A DNA stretch of 64,000 bases from Paracidovorax avenae. Its GTDB lineage: Bacteria; Pseudomonadota; Gammaproteobacteria; Burkholderiales; Burkholderiaceae_C. Both the position numbers and the translations under genes were made by a program. The DNA lies in the NCBI RefSeq assembly GCF_040892545.1, contig NZ_CP156079.1, positions 2,205,501 to 2,269,500 on the forward strand. Direction: 5' to 3'. The stretch's first letter is position 1; each line of letters begins with the position of its first letter. This document shows, one piece after another, positions 26,032-34,656 of the stretch. The notes under the pieces are model-generated. The model searched no databases. It had not been told where the DNA came from and was given only the letters and a program-made list of their open reading frames with translations.

Positions 26032-26811
26032 ATGGACATGGTCGTGGCATTGCAGGCCGAAGGCCTCGGATGGAAATCGCCTCGCGGCGACTGGCTGCTG
26101 CAGGACGTGGGCCTGGAAGCCGGGCGTGGCGAGTGCGTGGCGCTGGTCGGGCCCAACGGCGCGGGCAAGAGCACGCTCATGAAGCTGCTCGCAGGCCGCA
26201 TGGCGCCCTCCGCGGGGACGGTGCGCTGGGGTGGCCGGGACATGGCCGGCTGGCCGGCGGGCGAACGGGCGCGCAGCGTGGCGGTGCTGGGCCAGGACGA
26301 TGTGGCGCAGGGCAGGCTCCGGGCCCGGGACTACGTGGCGCTCGGCCGCCTGCCGCACGAAGGCCGCATGGCGGCCGCCGATCATGCCCGCGCCGTGGAC
26401 GATGCGATGCGCACCTGCGGCGTGCAGTCCCTGGCGGAGCGCCCGCTGGGCAGCCTGTCGGGCGGGGAGCGCCAGCGCATGCACCTGGCCCGCGCGCTGG
26501 CCCAGGCCCCGGAACTCCTGCTGCTCGACGAACCCACCAACCACCTCGATCTGGCGGCGCGCGCGGACGTGCTGTCGCTGGTCCGCGGCCTCGGCATCAC
26601 CGTGGTGGCCGTGCTGCATGAACTGGCACTGGTGCCGGCGTTCGCCGACCGGACCTGGGTGCTGCAGGCCGGCCGCCTCGTCGCCGAGGGGCCGCCCGCC
26701 CGGGCACTGGGCGCGGAATGCGTGGCGAAGGTGTTCGGGATGGAACTGGTGCACACGCAGCACCCCCGGCATGGCGGCACGCTGTGGTCGTTCGAACGCG
26801 AGGCCGCATGA
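26032..26811 (+). CDS. ABC importer ATP-binding protein (FecE/FhuC type)
   Basis: 259 residues with Walker A GPNGAGKST, Q-loop, signature LSGGE, Walker B LLLLDEP and the switch His in VLHELALV. It powers uptake of metal chelates through the inner membrane with the FecCD permease two genes downstream. It starts nine bases after the receptor stop and overlaps the binding-protein start (ATGA), so the operon is translationally coupled. Confidence 0.92.
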   Translation: MDMVVALQAEGLGWKSPRGDWLLQDVGLEAGRGECVALVGPNGAGKSTLMKLLAGRMAPSAGTVRWGGRDMAGWPAGERARSVAVLGQDDVAQGRLRARDYVALGRLPHEGRMAAADHARAVDDAMRTCGVQSLAERPLGSLSGGERQRMHLARALAQAPELLLLDEPTNHLDLAARADVLSLVRGLGITVVAVLHELALVPAFADRTWVLQAGRLVAEGPPARALGAECVAKVFGMELVHTQHPRHGGTLWSFEREAA

Positions 26812-27797
26812 CCGTCCGGGGGCGAAGAATCGCTGCCCTGGCGCTCTCCATGGCGCTGATGCAAGTGGCCGCGGCGGCGGATGCTCCCCCGCCGGATGCC
26901 GGCTCCGCATTCCCCGTGACGGTGTCCAACTGCCGGGAGCCGCTGCGCATCGAAAGGCCTCCGCGCCGGCTGGTCGTGCACGACATCAACATGACCGAAA
27001 TGGCGCTCGCCCTCGGCCTGCGCCCGGCGCTGGTCGGCGTGACGGGCATCACCGGCTGGTACAAGCAGCCCGGCGAGGCGCTGCTGCGCACGCTGGACGG
27101 AGTGCCCGAACTGGCGCCCAAGTACCCCACGATGGAGACGCTGGTGGCGGCGCGGCCGGACCTGTTTTTCGCGGGCTGGTACTACGGCATGCAGCCCGGC
27201 GGCGAAGTGACCCCCGCCACGCTCGCGCGGCGCGGCATCCAGACGCTGGTGCTCACCGAAAGCTGCGCGCAGAACCAGGCGGACAAGCCCCGTGCGACCA
27301 TGGACCTGCTCTATGGCGACGTTCTGCGCCTGGGCCAGGTGTTCGGCCGCACCGCGCAGGCGCAGCGCCTCGTGGAAGGCTGGCGCGCGCGCGTGGCCGC
27401 GGCCAACCGTCCCGCGCTGGGGCGCCGGCCCGGCGTCTTCGTCTATGACTCCGGCGAGGACAAGCCCTTCACCGCCGGCCGCGCCGCCATGCCCACCGCG
27501 CTCATCGATGCCGCGGGCGGGCGCAACGTGCTGGACGACCTGCCCATGAGCTGGGGCAGCGCCGCCTGGGAGGCCGTGGCGCAGCGCAACCCGCAGTTCG
27601 TGATCCTGCTGGACTACCAGAACGGGCAGGGGCCGGACCATCTGGAACGCGTGCTGCGGGAGCATCCCGCCATGCGCCTCACGGATGCCGTGCGGGAAGG
27701 GCGCTTCATCGTGCTGCGCTATGCCGAGCTCACGCCCGGGCCGGCCAACATCGGGGCGATCGAAAAGATCGCGCGGGTACTGCGGGGCGTGCGGTGA
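26808..27797 (+). CDS. Periplasmic metal-chelate-binding protein
   Basis: 329 residues, signal peptide to about residue 24 (MALMQVAAAADA). The fold is the class III binding type of BtuF/FhuD: PPRRLVVHDINMTEMALALGL, YPTMETLVAARPDLFFAG, and LIDAAGGRNVLDDL. No lipobox, so soluble in the periplasm. Two Cys (VSNC, ESCAQ) could pair. It overlaps both neighbours by four bases. Ligand is expected to be that of the receptor at 23809. Confidence 0.88.
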   Translation: MTVRGRRIAALALSMALMQVAAAADAPPPDAGSAFPVTVSNCREPLRIERPPRRLVVHDINMTEMALALGLRPALVGVTGITGWYKQPGEALLRTLDGVPELAPKYPTMETLVAARPDLFFAGWYYGMQPGGEVTPATLARRGIQTLVLTESCAQNQADKPRATMDLLYGDVLRLGQVFGRTAQAQRLVEGWRARVAAANRPALGRRPGVFVYDSGEDKPFTAGRAAMPTALIDAAGGRNVLDDLPMSWGSAAWEAVAQRNPQFVILLDYQNGQGPDHLERVLREHPAMRLTDAVREGRFIVLRYAELTPGPANIGAIEKIARVLRGVR

Positions 27798-28825
27798 ACG
27801 CGCCGGGAACCGCGCATCCGGCGCGCTGGCGGCGCTGGATGCCCGGCCTGCTGGGGCTGGCGCTCGCGGCGCTGGCCCTGCTGTCGCTCAAGTCCGGCGG
27901 GGTGGATGTCGGCTGGCAGGACGTGTTTTCCGCGCTGGGCGCCAGCGCGGCTGACGGCACGGGCGCCATGGCGCAGGCCATCGTGCGGGATCTGCGCCTG
28001 CCGCGCGTGCTGCTCTCCATGGCCGTGGGCGCGGCGCTCGCCCTCGTGGGCAGCCTGCTGCAGACGACGACGCGCAACGACCTGGCCGACCCGTTCCTCT
28101 TCGGGCTGTCGTCCGGGGCATCTGCCGGCGCCGTCGCCGTCATCACCCTGGCCGGGAGCGCGCTGGGCATGTGGACGCTGCCGCTGGCCACCTTCGCGGG
28201 GGCCCTGGTCGCCGCCGGGGCCGTGCTGCTGATCGTGCAGGGTGGCCAGGGCCAGGGGCCCGCGCGGATCGTGCTGGCCGGTGTGTCGGTGTCGTTTCTC
28301 TTCGGGGCACTGACCCACGCGCTGATTTTCGCGGGAGACCAGCGCGCAGCCCATTCCGTCGTGTTCTGGTCTCTGGGCGGGCTGGGCCTCGCCCGCTGGG
28401 ACAACCTCTGGCTGGCCGGTGCGGGACTGCTGGCCCCGGCACTGTTCATCGCTCGGCGCCACCGGGCGCTCGATGCGCTGCTGGCGGGGGACGACACCGC
28501 CCACAGCCTGGGTGTGGAACCGCAGCGGCTGCGCCGCCAGGCCTTCGTGGTGGCGGCCTTCGCCACCGCCTGCTGCGTGGCGCTCACGGGCCTCATCGGA
28601 TTCGTCGGACTCATGGTGCCCCATCTGGCACGCCGCATGGCCGGGCCGCTGCACCGCGCATCCTCCATGGCGGCCGCGGCGCTGGGCGCCGCGCTGCTGC
28701 TGGCCAGCGACCTTGTCGCCCGGTCGCTGCTGGGCGCGCAGGAACTGCCCGTGGGCATCGTGACTTCGGGGCTGGGGGCGTGTTTCGTGATCGTGCTGCT
28801 GCGGCGCGGCAGCAGCACCATGTGA
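27794..28825 (+). CDS. FecCD-family ABC importer permease
   Basis: 343 residues, about ten transmembrane helices. FecCD signatures are LRLPRVLLSMAVGAALALVG, DPFLFGLSSGASAGA and GFVGLMVPHLARRM. Starts with GTG overlapping the previous stop (GTGA). It is the last gene of the receptor-ABC operon. As in BtuC and FhuB systems, two copies or one homodimer form the channel; only one permease gene is present, so a homodimer is expected. Confidence 0.92.
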   Translation: MNAPGTAHPARWRRWMPGLLGLALAALALLSLKSGGVDVGWQDVFSALGASAADGTGAMAQAIVRDLRLPRVLLSMAVGAALALVGSLLQTTTRNDLADPFLFGLSSGASAGAVAVITLAGSALGMWTLPLATFAGALVAAGAVLLIVQGGQGQGPARIVLAGVSVSFLFGALTHALIFAGDQRAAHSVVFWSLGGLGLARWDNLWLAGAGLLAPALFIARRHRALDALLAGDDTAHSLGVEPQRLRRQAFVVAAFATACCVALTGLIGFVGLMVPHLARRMAGPLHRASSMAAAALGAALLLASDLVARSLLGAQELPVGIVTSGLGACFVIVLLRRGSSTM

Positions 28826-28843
28826 GCCTCGACAGGGCATCGC

Positions 28844-28935
28844 AAAAAAAGCCTGGCTACGCGGGCAAACCGTTGGCTGGCAAAAACGACCCTTGGGACC
28901 TGGTGAAGGTCCGGAGTCGCCCCACGATGAAACCT
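28844..28935 (-). repeat. Dispersed structured repeat, copy 1
   Basis: 92 bases that recur at 38990-39082 with about 87% identity. On the minus strand the element reads GGTTTCATCGTGGGG, then a hairpin with outer stem CGACTC/GGGTCG and inner stem GGACCT/AGGTCC, then GCCAGCCAACGG, ...GTAGCCAGGC and seven T residues. In copy 2 the inner stem is GGACCG/CGGTCC, a compensated pair change. The outer stem pairs only on the minus strand (T-G wobble there, C-A clash on plus), so an RNA on the minus strand is favoured. Here it lies 18 bases after the permease stop and 60 before a Fur box. Confidence 0.7.
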
Positions 28936-28994
28936 GTCTGGGCGGCTGCCACACAGTGCGGTGGGGCAGCGATTGACGGCAGTGTAGCATTAAA

Positions 28995-29009
28995 TGAGAA
29001 TGCTTATCA
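28995..29009 (+). promoter_or_regulatory. Fur box upstream of the DUF2325 gene
   Basis: TGAGAATGCTTATCA matches 13 of 14 defined positions of the 7-1-7 Fur consensus TGATAAT-N-ATTATCA. It lies in an AT-rich patch 65 bases before the DUF2325 start codon. Fur with Fe2+ would repress the gene when iron is plentiful. Confidence 0.75.
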
Positions 29010-29073
29010 ATACATTCTTTTGCCGGATGGTCATTGCCATGGCCTCCGGCCATGCCTTCTGGAGGGACGTTGC

Positions 29074-29796
29074 ATGGAAGGTTTTCCTGGACCGGTGCTG
29101 GATGAGCATCGAGCGCTGCTGGCGGAGTACGGGCGGGCGCAGCAGCGCTGCAGCCGGGACCTGGCGGAGCAGGCGCGGCAGATCGAGGCACTGCAGGCCG
29201 AAGTGGTGAGGCTGCGTGCGCGCGCGCTCGTGGCGGAAACCGCGCTGGCGTATGCCCAGGAGGATCGGCGATGCCAGGAGGACGCACTGCCGGGCCTGGG
29301 CCGCCGCCGGGCCCTGGCCCGGCAGGTGGAGGGACTCACGCAGCGGCTGCAGGGCCTGATGCGGGAAGTGCTGCACTGGCAGTGGCGCGCGGCCGCGCGG
29401 GCCGGTGCGACCCATGCCGCCGGAGCGGGGAAGGGCGCGGCCTTGCGGTCGGTACCGGACGGCCCGGCTCCGCAGGCCGTGGTGTGCATTGCGCGCGGGC
29501 CCGGTGGAGCGCTGGTGGCCCAGCCTTTCGGCCCGGGGCAGTCTCCCGCCCCGGGCGATGCCGGAGAGGCCGTCACGGCTTCCTGCCTGCCCGGCGATGC
29601 GGCGGCCTTCGAGGCCAGCCTGCGGGCCGCGGATTTCGTGATCTGCCAGACGGGCTGCGTGGGCCACGATGATTACTGGCGCGTTCAGGACCACTGCCGC
29701 CGCACCGGCAAGCCCTGCGTGCTGGTGGACCAGCCGCAGGTGGTGCATGTCATGAGGGGCCTGTCGCGGCCGGCTCCGGCCGTGGCCGAAGGCTGA
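29074..29796 (+). CDS. DUF2325 protein, Fur-regulated
   Basis: 240 residues, cytoplasmic. The N-terminal half (about 10-110) is a charged coiled coil (EQARQIEALQAEVVRLRARA). The C-terminal DUF2325 domain (about 140-235) ends with CQTGCVGHDDYWRVQDHC and CVLVDQPQVVHVMRGL; its Cys/His cluster could bind metal. GGAGGG precedes the ATG. DUF2325 proteins are uncharacterised; the Fur box at 28995 ties this one to iron limitation. It sits between an ABC metallophore operon and putA but is not part of either. Confidence 0.8.
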   Translation: MEGFPGPVLDEHRALLAEYGRAQQRCSRDLAEQARQIEALQAEVVRLRARALVAETALAYAQEDRRCQEDALPGLGRRRALARQVEGLTQRLQGLMREVLHWQWRAAARAGATHAAGAGKGAALRSVPDGPAPQAVVCIARGPGGALVAQPFGPGQSPAPGDAGEAVTASCLPGDAAAFEASLRAADFVICQTGCVGHDDYWRVQDHCRRTGKPCVLVDQPQVVHVMRGLSRPAPAVAEG

Positions 29797-29820
29797 GACC
29801 GCCCGGGGCCGGCCGCCGGC

Positions 29821-32800
29821 TCACTCCATGGTCATGAGGCTGGCATTGCCGCCGGCCGCCGCGGTGTTGATGCTGACCGCGCGCTCCAGGACCAGGCGTT
29901 CGAGCGGCACGGCGGCATCGCCGGGCACATGGCCCGCGACGCCCACGATCGGCCCCGGCCGCGCGGCCATGGCCTGGCACACCTCCCGCAGCGATGCCTC
30001 GGTGCCATGGTGCAGCACGGCATCCACGGCCACCGCGGGCGCACGCCAGTCCGCCACGAGCACGATGCGTTCCTGCACCATGGCCGGCAGGCCGGCGCGC
30101 AGCGTGGCTGCGGCCGACGGCCAGACGGCGTGCCCGTCCACGGCCAGCACGGCGGCCAGCTGCACCAGCCGGTCCGCATCTGCATCGGCCAGGCAAAGAA
30201 CGCGCTCACGCGGTGCCACGCCGTACTGATTGCGTTCCCCCGTGGGGCCGGGCAGCGTGCGCAGGCTGCCGGCCGGCGTGTTCTGCGCGAACTGGCGGCA
30301 GGCCGACTCCAGCGCGTCCTGCCCGGCGCCGCGCGCCCAGTCCTCCAGTGCCCGCAGCGGCGCGGGAGCTGCGGGTGCAGCGCTTTCACCGGTGCCCGGG
30401 GCGGCCGTCGCGTCGATGGCTGCACGCGCAGCGCCGCCGGGCGCCTGGGCCACCAGCCGGAGCAGGTACAGCGGGCCGCCCGCCTTCGGCCCCGTGCCCG
30501 ACAGGCCTTCGCCGCCGAAGGGCTGCACGCCGACCACCGCGCCCACCATGTTCCGGTTCACGTAGAGATTGCCCGCGCGGGCGCGGCGCAGCACGCGTTC
30601 CACCGTTTCGTCGATGCGCGTGTGCAGGCCCTGGGTGAGGCCGTAGCCGGTTCCCGCGATGCGGTCCAGCAGCGTGTCCAGTCCGCTGCGCGGATAGCGC
30701 ACCACGTGCAGGACCGGGCCGAAGACCTCGCGCTCCAGCTCCGACAGGTCCTGCAACTCGATCAGCGTGGGCGGCACGTAGGTGCCCTCGGCTGCGGCCT
30801 GCGGTGGCATCGGCACCTGGTGCACTGCGCGCCCACGCTCGCGCAGGGCCGCCACGTGGCGCAGGATGCCGTCACGCGCTTCGGCGTCGATCACGGGGCC
30901 CACGTCCGTGGCGAGCTGGTCCGGCCGGCCGATGCGCAGTTCCGCCATGGCGCCGCGCAGCATCTCCAGCACGCGGTCTGCCACGTCGTCCTGCAGGCAC
31001 AGCACGCGCAGCGCGGAGCAGCGCTGGCCGGCGCTGTCGAAGGCCGAGGCGACGGAATCGGCCACCACCTGCTCTGCCAGGGCAGAGGAGTCCACGATCA
31101 TCGCGTTCTGGCCGCCTGTCTCGGCGATCAGCGGCACCGGCCTGCCGGTGGCGTCCAGCCGGCCCGCCACGCTGCGCTGCAGGATGCGGGCCACGTCGGT
31201 GGAGCCGGTGAACAGCACGCCCATCACGCGCTCGTCGCCCACCAGCCGGGCACCCACGGTCTCGCCCTGGCCGGGCAGCAACTGCACGGCCGCGCGCGGC
31301 ACGCCGGCGCCGTGCAGGATGCGCACCGCCTCGGCCGCCACCAGCGGCGTCTGCTCGGCGGGCTTGGCCAGCACCACGTTGCCGGCGGCGAGTGCGGCCG
31401 CCACCTGCCCCATGAAGATGGCGAGCGGGAAGTTCCAGGGGCTGATGCACACCACGGGGCCGAGCGGCGTCCATGCGTCTTTGCCAGTTTCCTTGCCGAA
31501 CAGCGTTTCCACCTGGGCCGCATAGAAGCGCAGGAAGTCCACCGCCTCGCGCACCTCCGCCACGGCGTTCGCGCAGGTCTTGCCCGCCTCGCGCGCCAGC
31601 AGCGACAGCAGGGCGGGCGTGCGCTGCTCCAGCGCGTCGGCGGCGCGGCGCAGCGCGGCGGCACGTTCCACGGGAGGCGTCGCGGCCCAGGCGGGGGCCG
31701 CTGCCTGCGCCCACTGCAGCGCCTGGTCCACGTCGCCTGCGCCCGCCTCCTGCACCATGCCCACCACGTCCGCGTGCCAGGCAGGGTTGCGCACCGGCAG
31801 GCGAGGGCCTTCCTGCACCGGCCCGGCGAGCAGCGGCACCGCCTCCCAGTCCTGGTGGGCATGGCGCTGCAGGGCATCGGACAGTGGCGCGAGGACCGCT
31901 TCGCTCGCGAGGTCCAGCCCTGCGGAATTGCGGCGCGCAGGGCCATACAGCGCGGGCGGCAGCGGAATGCGCGGGTTCACCTGGCCCGGGACAGGTTCCG
32001 CAGCCACCGCCGCCGGGTCGGCCACCAGGGTGTCCAGCGGCAGGGTGGCGTCGGCCACGCGGTTCACGAACGAGGTGTTGGCGCCGTTTTCCAGCAGCCG
32101 GCGCACCAGGTAGGCCAGCAGCGTCTCGTGCGTGCCGACGGGAGCATAGACCCGGCAGGGGCGGCCCAGCCCCGCAGCGCCCACGACCTGCTCGTACAGC
32201 GGCTCGCCCATCCCGTGCAGGCACTGGAATTCGTACTGGCCCGGCGTGTAGCGCTCGGGGCCGGCCAGCTCGTGGATCGCGGCCAGCGTGTGCGCGTTGT
32301 GCGTGGCGAATTGCGGATAGACGGCGTCCGGCGCCGCGAGCAGCCGGCGCGCGCAGGCGATGTAGGACACGTCGGTGTGCACCTTGCGCGTATAGACCGG
32401 GTAGTCCTCCAGCCCGTCCACCTGGGCCCGCTTGATCTCGCTGTCCCAGTAGGCGCCCTTGACCAGCCGCACCATCAGGCGGTGGCCGGTGCGGCGTGCG
32501 AGATCGATCACGTGGTCGATCACGAACGGGCAGCGCTTCTGGTAGGCCTGGATCACGAAACCGATCCCGTTCCAGCCGGCAAGCGATGGCGCCGCGCACA
32601 GCGCTTCGAGCAGGTCCAGCGAAATCTCCAGCCGGTCGGCTTCCTCGGCATCGATGTTCAGCCCGATGTCGTAGCCGCGTGCCAGTTCCGCCAGACCCAG
32701 CACGCGGGGGAGCAGTTCCTGCATCACCCGGCCGTGCTGGGCCCGGCTGTAGCGCGGATGCAGGGCCGACAGCTTGATGGAAATGCCGGGACCCTCGTAC

Positions 32801-33567
32801 ACGCCGCGGCCCGCGGACGCCTTGCCGATGGCATGGATCGCGTCCACGTACGACTGCAGGTAACGCTCGGCATCGGCCGCGGTGAGCGCGGCTTCGCCCA
32901 GCATGTCGTAGGAGTAGCGGAAGCCCTGGGCCTCACGCGGTCGGGCGTTGGCCAGCGCCTGGGCGATGGTCTCGCCCGTCACGAACTGCTCGCCCATCAT
33001 GCGCATGGCCACATCCACGCCCTTGCGCACCAGGGGTTCGCCGCCGCGCGCCGTGATGCGGCGCAGCGCTGCGCCCAGCCCCTGCTCGCTGTGCGTGGCC
33101 ACGAGCCTGCCGGTGAGCAGCAGGCCCCATGTGGCCGCGTTCACGAACAGCGAAGGGCTCTTGCCCAGGTGCGACTCCCAGTCGCCGCCACCGATCTTGT
33201 CGCGGATCAGCGCGTCGCGCGTGGCGCTGTCGGGAATGCGCAGCAGGGCTTCGGCCAGGCACATCAGCGCCACGCCCTCCTGCGAGGAGAGCGCGAACTC
33301 CTGCAGCAGGCCCTGCACCCAGCCGGCCCGGCCGCCCGCGCCCTTGCGCTCGCGCAGGCCTCCGGCCAGCCGCAGTGCCAGGGCATGCACGCGCTGCGCC
33401 GCGGCACCTTCGATGCGCGCTTCTTCCAGCAACGGCGCGACGGCCTCCGGCTCGGGAATGCGGCAGGCCGCGGTGATGGCATCGCGCAGCGGCGCGGACC
33501 CGGCAGCGGGCCGCGGCGCGAAGGCCGCGAAAGGCTGGGTATGCAGGGAAGGATGCGGGGCGTTCAT
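29821..33567 (-). CDS. putA: Bifunctional proline dehydrogenase / P5C dehydrogenase PutA
   Basis: 1248 residues. The proline dehydrogenase barrel (about 80-480; GYDIGLNIDAEEADRLE, RLVKGAYWDSEIK, ATHNAHTLAA, LENGANTSFVNR) is followed by the P5C dehydrogenase (about 560-1020; CISPWNFPLAIF, AETGGQNAMIVDSS, catalytic Cys in SAGQRCSAL) and a C-terminal extension. It oxidises proline to glutamate using FAD and NAD. There is no N-terminal ribbon-helix-helix DNA-binding domain, so unlike E. coli PutA it is not its own repressor; a divergent Lrp-type gene fills that role. Confidence 0.95.
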   Translation of the reverse strand: MNAPHPSLHTQPFAAFAPRPAAGSAPLRDAITAACRIPEPEAVAPLLEEARIEGAAAQRVHALALRLAGGLRERKGAGGRAGWVQGLLQEFALSSQEGVALMCLAEALLRIPDSATRDALIRDKIGGGDWESHLGKSPSLFVNAATWGLLLTGRLVATHSEQGLGAALRRITARGGEPLVRKGVDVAMRMMGEQFVTGETIAQALANARPREAQGFRYSYDMLGEAALTAADAERYLQSYVDAIHAIGKASAGRGVYEGPGISIKLSALHPRYSRAQHGRVMQELLPRVLGLAELARGYDIGLNIDAEEADRLEISLDLLEALCAAPSLAGWNGIGFVIQAYQKRCPFVIDHVIDLARRTGHRLMVRLVKGAYWDSEIKRAQVDGLEDYPVYTRKVHTDVSYIACARRLLAAPDAVYPQFATHNAHTLAAIHELAGPERYTPGQYEFQCLHGMGEPLYEQVVGAAGLGRPCRVYAPVGTHETLLAYLVRRLLENGANTSFVNRVADATLPLDTLVADPAAVAAEPVPGQVNPRIPLPPALYGPARRNSAGLDLASEAVLAPLSDALQRHAHQDWEAVPLLAGPVQEGPRLPVRNPAWHADVVGMVQEAGAGDVDQALQWAQAAAPAWAATPPVERAAALRRAADALEQRTPALLSLLAREAGKTCANAVAEVREAVDFLRFYAAQVETLFGKETGKDAWTPLGPVVCISPWNFPLAIFMGQVAAALAAGNVVLAKPAEQTPLVAAEAVRILHGAGVPRAAVQLLPGQGETVGARLVGDERVMGVLFTGSTDVARILQRSVAGRLDATGRPVPLIAETGGQNAMIVDSSALAEQVVADSVASAFDSAGQRCSALRVLCLQDDVADRVLEMLRGAMAELRIGRPDQLATDVGPVIDAEARDGILRHVAALRERGRAVHQVPMPPQAAAEGTYVPPTLIELQDLSELEREVFGPVLHVVRYPRSGLDTLLDRIAGTGYGLTQGLHTRIDETVERVLRRARAGNLYVNRNMVGAVVGVQPFGGEGLSGTGPKAGGPLYLLRLVAQAPGGAARAAIDATAAPGTGESAAPAAPAPLRALEDWARGAGQDALESACRQFAQNTPAGSLRTLPGPTGERNQYGVAPRERVLCLADADADRLVQLAAVLAVDGHAVWPSAAATLRAGLPAMVQERIVLVADWRAPAVAVDAVLHHGTEASLREVCQAMAARPGPIVGVAGHVPGDAAVPLERLVLERAVSINTAAAGGNASLMTME

Positions 33568-33679
33568 GGCGGAATGGTCCGAGGGCGGGACAACGGTGGT
33601 GGAATGCCTGCGATCATCTCGCCGAGACGATTGAATTAATGCGCAAAAATACCGATCATCAACGAATGTTTCACTAAGG

Positions 33680-34174
33680 ATGGGGTGTGGTGTGGATGAA
33701 ATCGACAGGGTGGATCGCAGGATCCTGGCAATCCTGCAGGACGATGGCCGCATCTCCAACCTCAAGCTCGCCGAGCGGGTCGCCCTGTCGCCCACGGCCG
33801 TGCTCGCACGGGTGCAGCGGCTCACGCGCGAGGGCTACATCCTCGGCTACGAGGCCCGGCTCAACCCGCAGAAGCTCGGCGCAGGCATGCTCGTGTTCGT
33901 CGAGGTGCTGCTGGACCGCACCACGCCCAATGTGTTCGACCAGTTCAAGGCCGCCGTGCAGGTCCATCCCGCCATCATGGAGTGCCACATGGTGGCGGGT
34001 GGCTTCGACTACCTGCTCAAGACCCGGCAGGCCGACATGAACGCCTACCGCCAATTTGCCGGAGAGGTGCTGTGGCAATTGCCGGGCGTGCGCGAAACGC
34101 GCACCTATGCGGTGATGGAGGAGGTCAAGCACTCCTTCCATCTCGCGCTGGACGAACGCGCCGTGCGCTCCTGA
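33680..34174 (+). CDS. putR: Lrp/AsnC-family regulator of putA (PutR)
   Basis: 164 residues: AsnC-type helix-turn-helix at about 7-60 (DRRILAILQDDGRISNLKLAERVALSPTAVLARVQRL split across the domain) and a RAM ligand domain from about 75. Divergent from putA, the standard place for a proline-responsive PutR that activates putA. The start is uncertain: ATG 33680 is used, while GTG 33692 would begin at DEIDRVD, the usual family start. Confidence 0.9.
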   Translation: MGCGVDEIDRVDRRILAILQDDGRISNLKLAERVALSPTAVLARVQRLTREGYILGYEARLNPQKLGAGMLVFVEVLLDRTTPNVFDQFKAAVQVHPAIMECHMVAGGFDYLLKTRQADMNAYRQFAGEVLWQLPGVRETRTYAVMEEVKHSFHLALDERAVRS

Positions 34175-34273
34175 CCCGGCGGGCGGAGCATGCATGCCGC
34201 AAAGTCCGCAATAATCGGCTCCGCGCCACCCGGTTCCGGCCCGTCCCGCCATACCCATCCAGGAGCTTCGCCG

Positions 34274-34603
34274 ATGCCCGCCTGCCGTTCCGCCCTGTTC
34301 GCCGCCGCCGCGCTGTCCGCGGGCCTGTGGAGTGCCTCGGCCTCTGCCGCGTGCTACGTGGTCTATTCCTCCAGCCAGCAGGTGATCTACCGGTCGCAAA
34401 CGCCCCCGGTGGACCTGGCGCAGCAGATCCACCAGACCCTGCCGCGTGTCGCGCCGGGGTCCACCCTGGTCTTCTCGCTGGACAGCAGCGATTGCCAGAT
34501 CGAGTTCAACCGCCTTCCCGCCAGTGCCTCGGTGCCCGGCTCGCGCGTGGGCCTGCCGCCGTCCGATCCCGTGCCGCGGCTGGTGCGCCCCGCTCGCAGC
34601 TGA
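34274..34603 (+). CDS. Small secreted protein of unknown function
   Basis: 109 residues. Signal peptide MPACRSALFAAAALSAGLWSASASA, then a short mature domain beginning ACYVVYSSSQQVIYRSQTPPVDLAQQ and containing a second Cys (SSDC) that could pair with the first. CCAGGAG lies nine bases before the ATG. Proteins of this type are common, unnamed and conserved in Comamonadaceae. It is followed 53 bases later by another secreted protein. Confidence 0.65.
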   Translation: MPACRSALFAAAALSAGLWSASASAACYVVYSSSQQVIYRSQTPPVDLAQQIHQTLPRVAPGSTLVFSLDSSDCQIEFNRLPASASVPGSRVGLPPSDPVPRLVRPARS

Positions 34604-34656
34604 CTGCCGGGCGTCCACGTCCCCTTCTTTGGTCGCGGTCCACGAAGGAGCGCCCG

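Noticed and set aside
29929..33639. 1236-residue plus-strand ORF opposite putA
   Set aside because: Antisense to a clear PutA; composition of repeated H, R, Q, A typical of shadow frames in high-GC DNA.
33568..33679. PutR operator in the putA-putR gap
   Set aside because: The region is AT-rich (GAATTAATGCGC, ATCATCAACG), but I found no clear inverted repeat to call.
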